Assembly: GCA_019410445.1 (NCBI GenBank)
Contig: DXSO01000034.1
Span: 1 to 10,232 of the forward strand
DNA length: 10,232 nucleotides
From: Sutterella sp.
Lineage (GTDB): Bacteria > Pseudomonadota > Gammaproteobacteria > Burkholderiales > Burkholderiaceae_F
Direction of reading: 5' to 3'
Positions 7,701 through 10,232 of the stretch are shown here, piece by piece (position 1 is the stretch's first letter; every line of letters starts with the position of its first letter). The notes under the pieces were generated by a model. The model saw only the letters and a list, made by a program, of their open reading frames with translations, had not been told where the DNA came from and did not search any database. A program made the translations under genes and the position numbers.

Positions 7701-10232
7701 TTATTGAGTGATGTAGCTATAGATGTCGTCTCGGATCGGTACATCTAAACGGTAATTGATCTCAAAAGCCCTCACATCACCTTGAAGTTTCACTGGCAGT
7801 GGATCACCCTCAGCCTTCACTTCCCCCAGGAAATAGAAGGACTTGGCCTCTTTATCATCCTTATTTTTTCGGACAAAAAGATAAATCCGATTTTCTTTGT
7901 CTTCAGGCTTGCGCTTAAAGATGTGATCGGCATCCGTCGAGTCAACACTGCGTTTCGTCTTTGAAAGTGCAATGAGATGGTTCTCTGACAAAAATCGGTC
8001 TTCATATGCAATCGCTTCGTCAGTCTTCTCATAGTTGACGAACACCGGCAACGTCTTGGACTCTTTGTCGTAAAAATAGCCACCAATGTTTTGCGCGTTC
8101 AGATTTCGTGACCAATCAAGTAGACGGCACACATCTTCATACGTGTAGCGCTCGTAGAGCTTGAGCATTGTGTTGCGATAGCCACCACTATAGGTTTCCT
8201 TGTAGCGACGCAATACAAAATCAACCAAATCCTGGATTTCATTTGCAAGCCCAGGATTACTTTCGAGAGTTTCTCTAAAGGTGCTGGTTACCCGCCATTC
8301 CCCTTCTCGATCAGGATCGTCTTCGATGACGGCAAGATGTGCATTATCGATTCGATCCTGCTCTTTTACCCAAAAATTACACATGAGTATCTGGGCGCAA
8401 GAACGTAAATGTTCCGGAGTAGCCTCGAAAGCAAAGTTCTTCTGAAGCGTTCGGATCAGGTCAGACTTAAGGTCACTCTGTCCACAAAGAATGGCCTCAA
8501 GCACAATGGCTTCGCTGGGTCGCTGAGCATTGGCAATCCTCTTGGTGAGATAAGCAAGCGTCTTCTGAGCCTTATCATCAAGCTCAACGTCATATTCGCT
8601 TTCTTTCATCACTACCTTAAGGAAGTGATAGTAACTACCACACCGATCGAGGATCTTGATGGGGTCAATCGATCCGTGATCGAGGAAGTCCATTAGCGTT
8701 GGCACGCAACCAATTTGATATTTAAGCAACTTGTAGGAATTCTTAAGCAGCTCGATTGTGTTGGTTCGTGCTGTGTCAATCGATCGGAAAATACGCTCAC
8801 GAGCAATTTCGTCAAAGTGGATACTCGAAACACCACGCAAGACTTCAGTTCCAGTTGAGACAACACGACGCATATCGTCCTTGTTGTAGGAGCGATTTCC
8901 TGAAAGAGCAACAGGGATAAGAAAGTTTTGGTTGTACTCACCAATGAAATCGAGAATCACAACAAACTCTTTGCCGGGGTATTTACGCAAACCACGCCCT
9001 ATCTGCTGCACAAAAACAATGGGACTTTCTGTCGGTCGAAGAAGAATGACCTGATTGACTGGCGGAATATCAACACCTTCATTGAAGATATCAACCGTGA
9101 AGATATAGTCAAGAAGATCTTCTCCCTGATCCTTACCTAGTCTCTGGCAAGCCTCAAGTCGTTCTTCAATCGAATTTTCACCACTCAAAGCAATCGTTCG
9201 AAAACCTCGCTGATTAAAGGCTTCCGACAGAAGCTTGCATTCTTCAACCTTTTTACAGAAGACGAGACCTTTGACGCGTCTACCACTCCAGCCAAAATAG
9301 TTTGCCTTCTCAATGATGTGATCTACACGTGCTGAAGAGGCTAAGCGACTGAAATCCTGAACTTCGTAGTCTTTATCAGAGACTGAAAGTCCTGAAATTC
9401 CGAAGTAGTGAAACGGACAAAGCAGATCTGCAGCCAAGGCCTGCTGAAGACGAATCTCTGCAAAAATACAGTGATTGAAGAGGCCGTAGATGTCGAAATT
9501 ATCTGGACGATCAGGAGTAGCCGTCATACCAAACCAAAGCTTAGGCTTGAAATAATCCATGATCGCCTGGTAACTCGGAGCCCCAGCTCGGTGTACTTCG
9601 TCGACAACGATCACATCGAAATCTTCAGGATTAAAGTCAAGCGGATTAAGGTGTCGAACCATCGTCTGCATCGTGGCAAAAACAATGTCGGCCTTAGCCT
9701 CCTGCTTTTGTCCGATATAAATACCGTATCTCTTACCCTGCCCCATGACAGCCTTGTAGCTGTCAAGTGCATCGCGCGCAATCTGCTCGCGGTGAACGAG
9801 AAAGAGAACGCGTTCAGGACAAAGCGCCTTCACCGCAAAAGCTGAGGCATAGGTCTTGCCAGTTCCTGTGGCCGAAATCAATAGCCCCCGTTTAGCTGTG
9901 AGACCTTCTTGCTCCTTGTTTTCCAGCGCCATGAAATGCAGAACTCTATTGACAAGTTCACGTTGCATGGCATTGGGAACAAGTTCTTTACTTGCCGATG
10001 AATCTGAGTTCCCTGAAAGAATCTGCTTTCGAATACGTAGGTTACGCTCGTAGGCAACAACGTAGTCATCGAGTACGTCATCGAGCTCATACGTGTGTTC
10101 GTGAGTCCAAAGCGTTTCGAATTCTTCAGTGATTTGTTTAGAAAATTCTCCACACGAAGATCCGACGAACCGAGCATTCCATTCGCGATTCAGACAAAGA
10201 GCTGACTGCGTTAGATTGGAACTTCCCAGAAT
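7701..10232 (-). CDS. PLD-nuclease/DEAD-DEAH helicase/DUF3427 protein, 5' end beyond window
   Basis: Superfamily 2 helicase fused to a phospholipase-D-like nuclease. The frame is open to the window edge, giving 843 residues without the true start. The first residues, GSSNLTQSAL followed by NREWNARF, are the C-terminal part of a PLD (HKD-type) domain; the HxK half must lie outside. The internal ATG at 9968 is therefore not the start. Numbered from that Met, helicase motifs follow in order: ATGTGKT (33-39, Walker A), DEVH (123-126), MTATP (148-152), TVDIFNEGVDIP (291-302, motif V) and QQIGRGLR (321-328, motif VI). The last 250 residues fit DUF3427: LLDWSRNLNAQNIGGY, PVFVNYEKTD, YEDRF, SKTKRS and a final FYFLGEV strand. 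Such proteins are common in defence islands and are thought to unwind and cut foreign DNA. That role is inferred here. A type III or type I restriction subunit is less likely because no methyltransferase is adjacent. Confidence 0.9.
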   Translation of the reverse strand: MLGSSNLTQSALCLNREWNARFVGSSCGEFSKQITEEFETLWTHEHTYELDDVLDDYVVAYERNLRIRKQILSGNSDSSASKELVPNAMQRELVNRVLHFMALENKEQEGLTAKRGLLISATGTGKTYASAFAVKALCPERVLFLVHREQIARDALDSYKAVMGQGKRYGIYIGQKQEAKADIVFATMQTMVRHLNPLDFNPEDFDVIVVDEVHRAGAPSYQAIMDYFKPKLWFGMTATPDRPDNFDIYGLFNHCIFAEIRLQQALAADLLCPFHYFGISGLSVSDKDYEVQDFSRLASSARVDHIIEKANYFGWSGRRVKGLVFCKKVEECKLLSEAFNQRGFRTIALSGENSIEERLEACQRLGKDQGEDLLDYIFTVDIFNEGVDIPPVNQVILLRPTESPIVFVQQIGRGLRKYPGKEFVVILDFIGEYNQNFLIPVALSGNRSYNKDDMRRVVSTGTEVLRGVSSIHFDEIARERIFRSIDTARTNTIELLKNSYKLLKYQIGCVPTLMDFLDHGSIDPIKILDRCGSYYHFLKVVMKESEYDVELDDKAQKTLAYLTKRIANAQRPSEAIVLEAILCGQSDLKSDLIRTLQKNFAFEATPEHLRSCAQILMCNFWVKEQDRIDNAHLAVIEDDPDREGEWRVTSTFRETLESNPGLANEIQDLVDFVLRRYKETYSGGYRNTMLKLYERYTYEDVCRLLDWSRNLNAQNIGGYFYDKESKTLPVFVNYEKTDEAIAYEDRFLSENHLIALSKTKRSVDSTDADHIFKRKPEDKENRIYLFVRKNKDDKEAKSFYFLGEVKAEGDPLPVKLQGDVRAFEINYRLDVPIRDDIYSYITQ

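Noticed and set aside
9878..10177. Separate small minus-strand gene upstream of the helicase
   Set aside because: It is in another frame than the helicase, whose own frame is open to the window end and encodes PLD-domain sequence.
1..10232. CRISPR array, tRNA or rRNA
   Set aside because: No regularly spaced direct repeats and no cloverleaf or conserved rRNA segments were seen on reading both strands.

Overview
This window looks like a bacterial genomic (defence) island, most likely from a proteobacterium. The proteobacterial guess rests on general protein resemblance and on the style of the broken Toprim/DUF7146-type primase. No RNA gene or species marker is present to fix the host. All recognisable genes lie on the minus strand, so the window is best read from right to left.

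Right part (10232 down to 7192): a large SF2 helicase whose start lies outside the window. It carries the end of a phospholipase-D-like nuclease domain, then a DEAD/DEAH helicase core, then a DUF3427 C-terminal region. It is followed 107 bp later by a small NUDIX hydrolase of the MutT/NudG type. Nuclease, helicase and nucleotide hydrolase in one direction look like a two-gene anti-phage or nucleic-acid-processing unit, but that role is inferred.

Middle (7191 down to 5431): about 400 bp of non-coding DNA, then a decayed Toprim primase of the kind carried by integrative conjugative elements, plasmids and prophages. It is broken by a frameshift and an in-frame TGA, and two of its expected four zinc ligands are gone. 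A perfect 11-bp inverted repeat sits just past its stop codon. This is the scar of a mobile element lying between two defence-like modules.

Left part (5282 down to 110): three genes packed as one operon behind a plausible sigma-70 promoter. They are a DUF4007 protein, a 1086-residue P-loop ATPase and a 280-residue PAPS-reductase-like (DndC-like) protein. Gene order, sizes and motifs match sspB-sspC-sspD, the core of the Ssp system that writes single-stranded DNA phosphorothioate marks. The expected sulphur donor (SspA or a housekeeping cysteine desulfurase) and the restriction partner (SspE or SspFGH) are not in the window. If present they should lie beyond position 1 or elsewhere in the genome.

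Working model: SspB nicks DNA, SspD with the ATPase SspC activates the site and delivers sulphur, and an effector outside the window restricts unmarked phage DNA. The helicase/NUDIX pair is probably an independent neighbour, although cooperation cannot be excluded.
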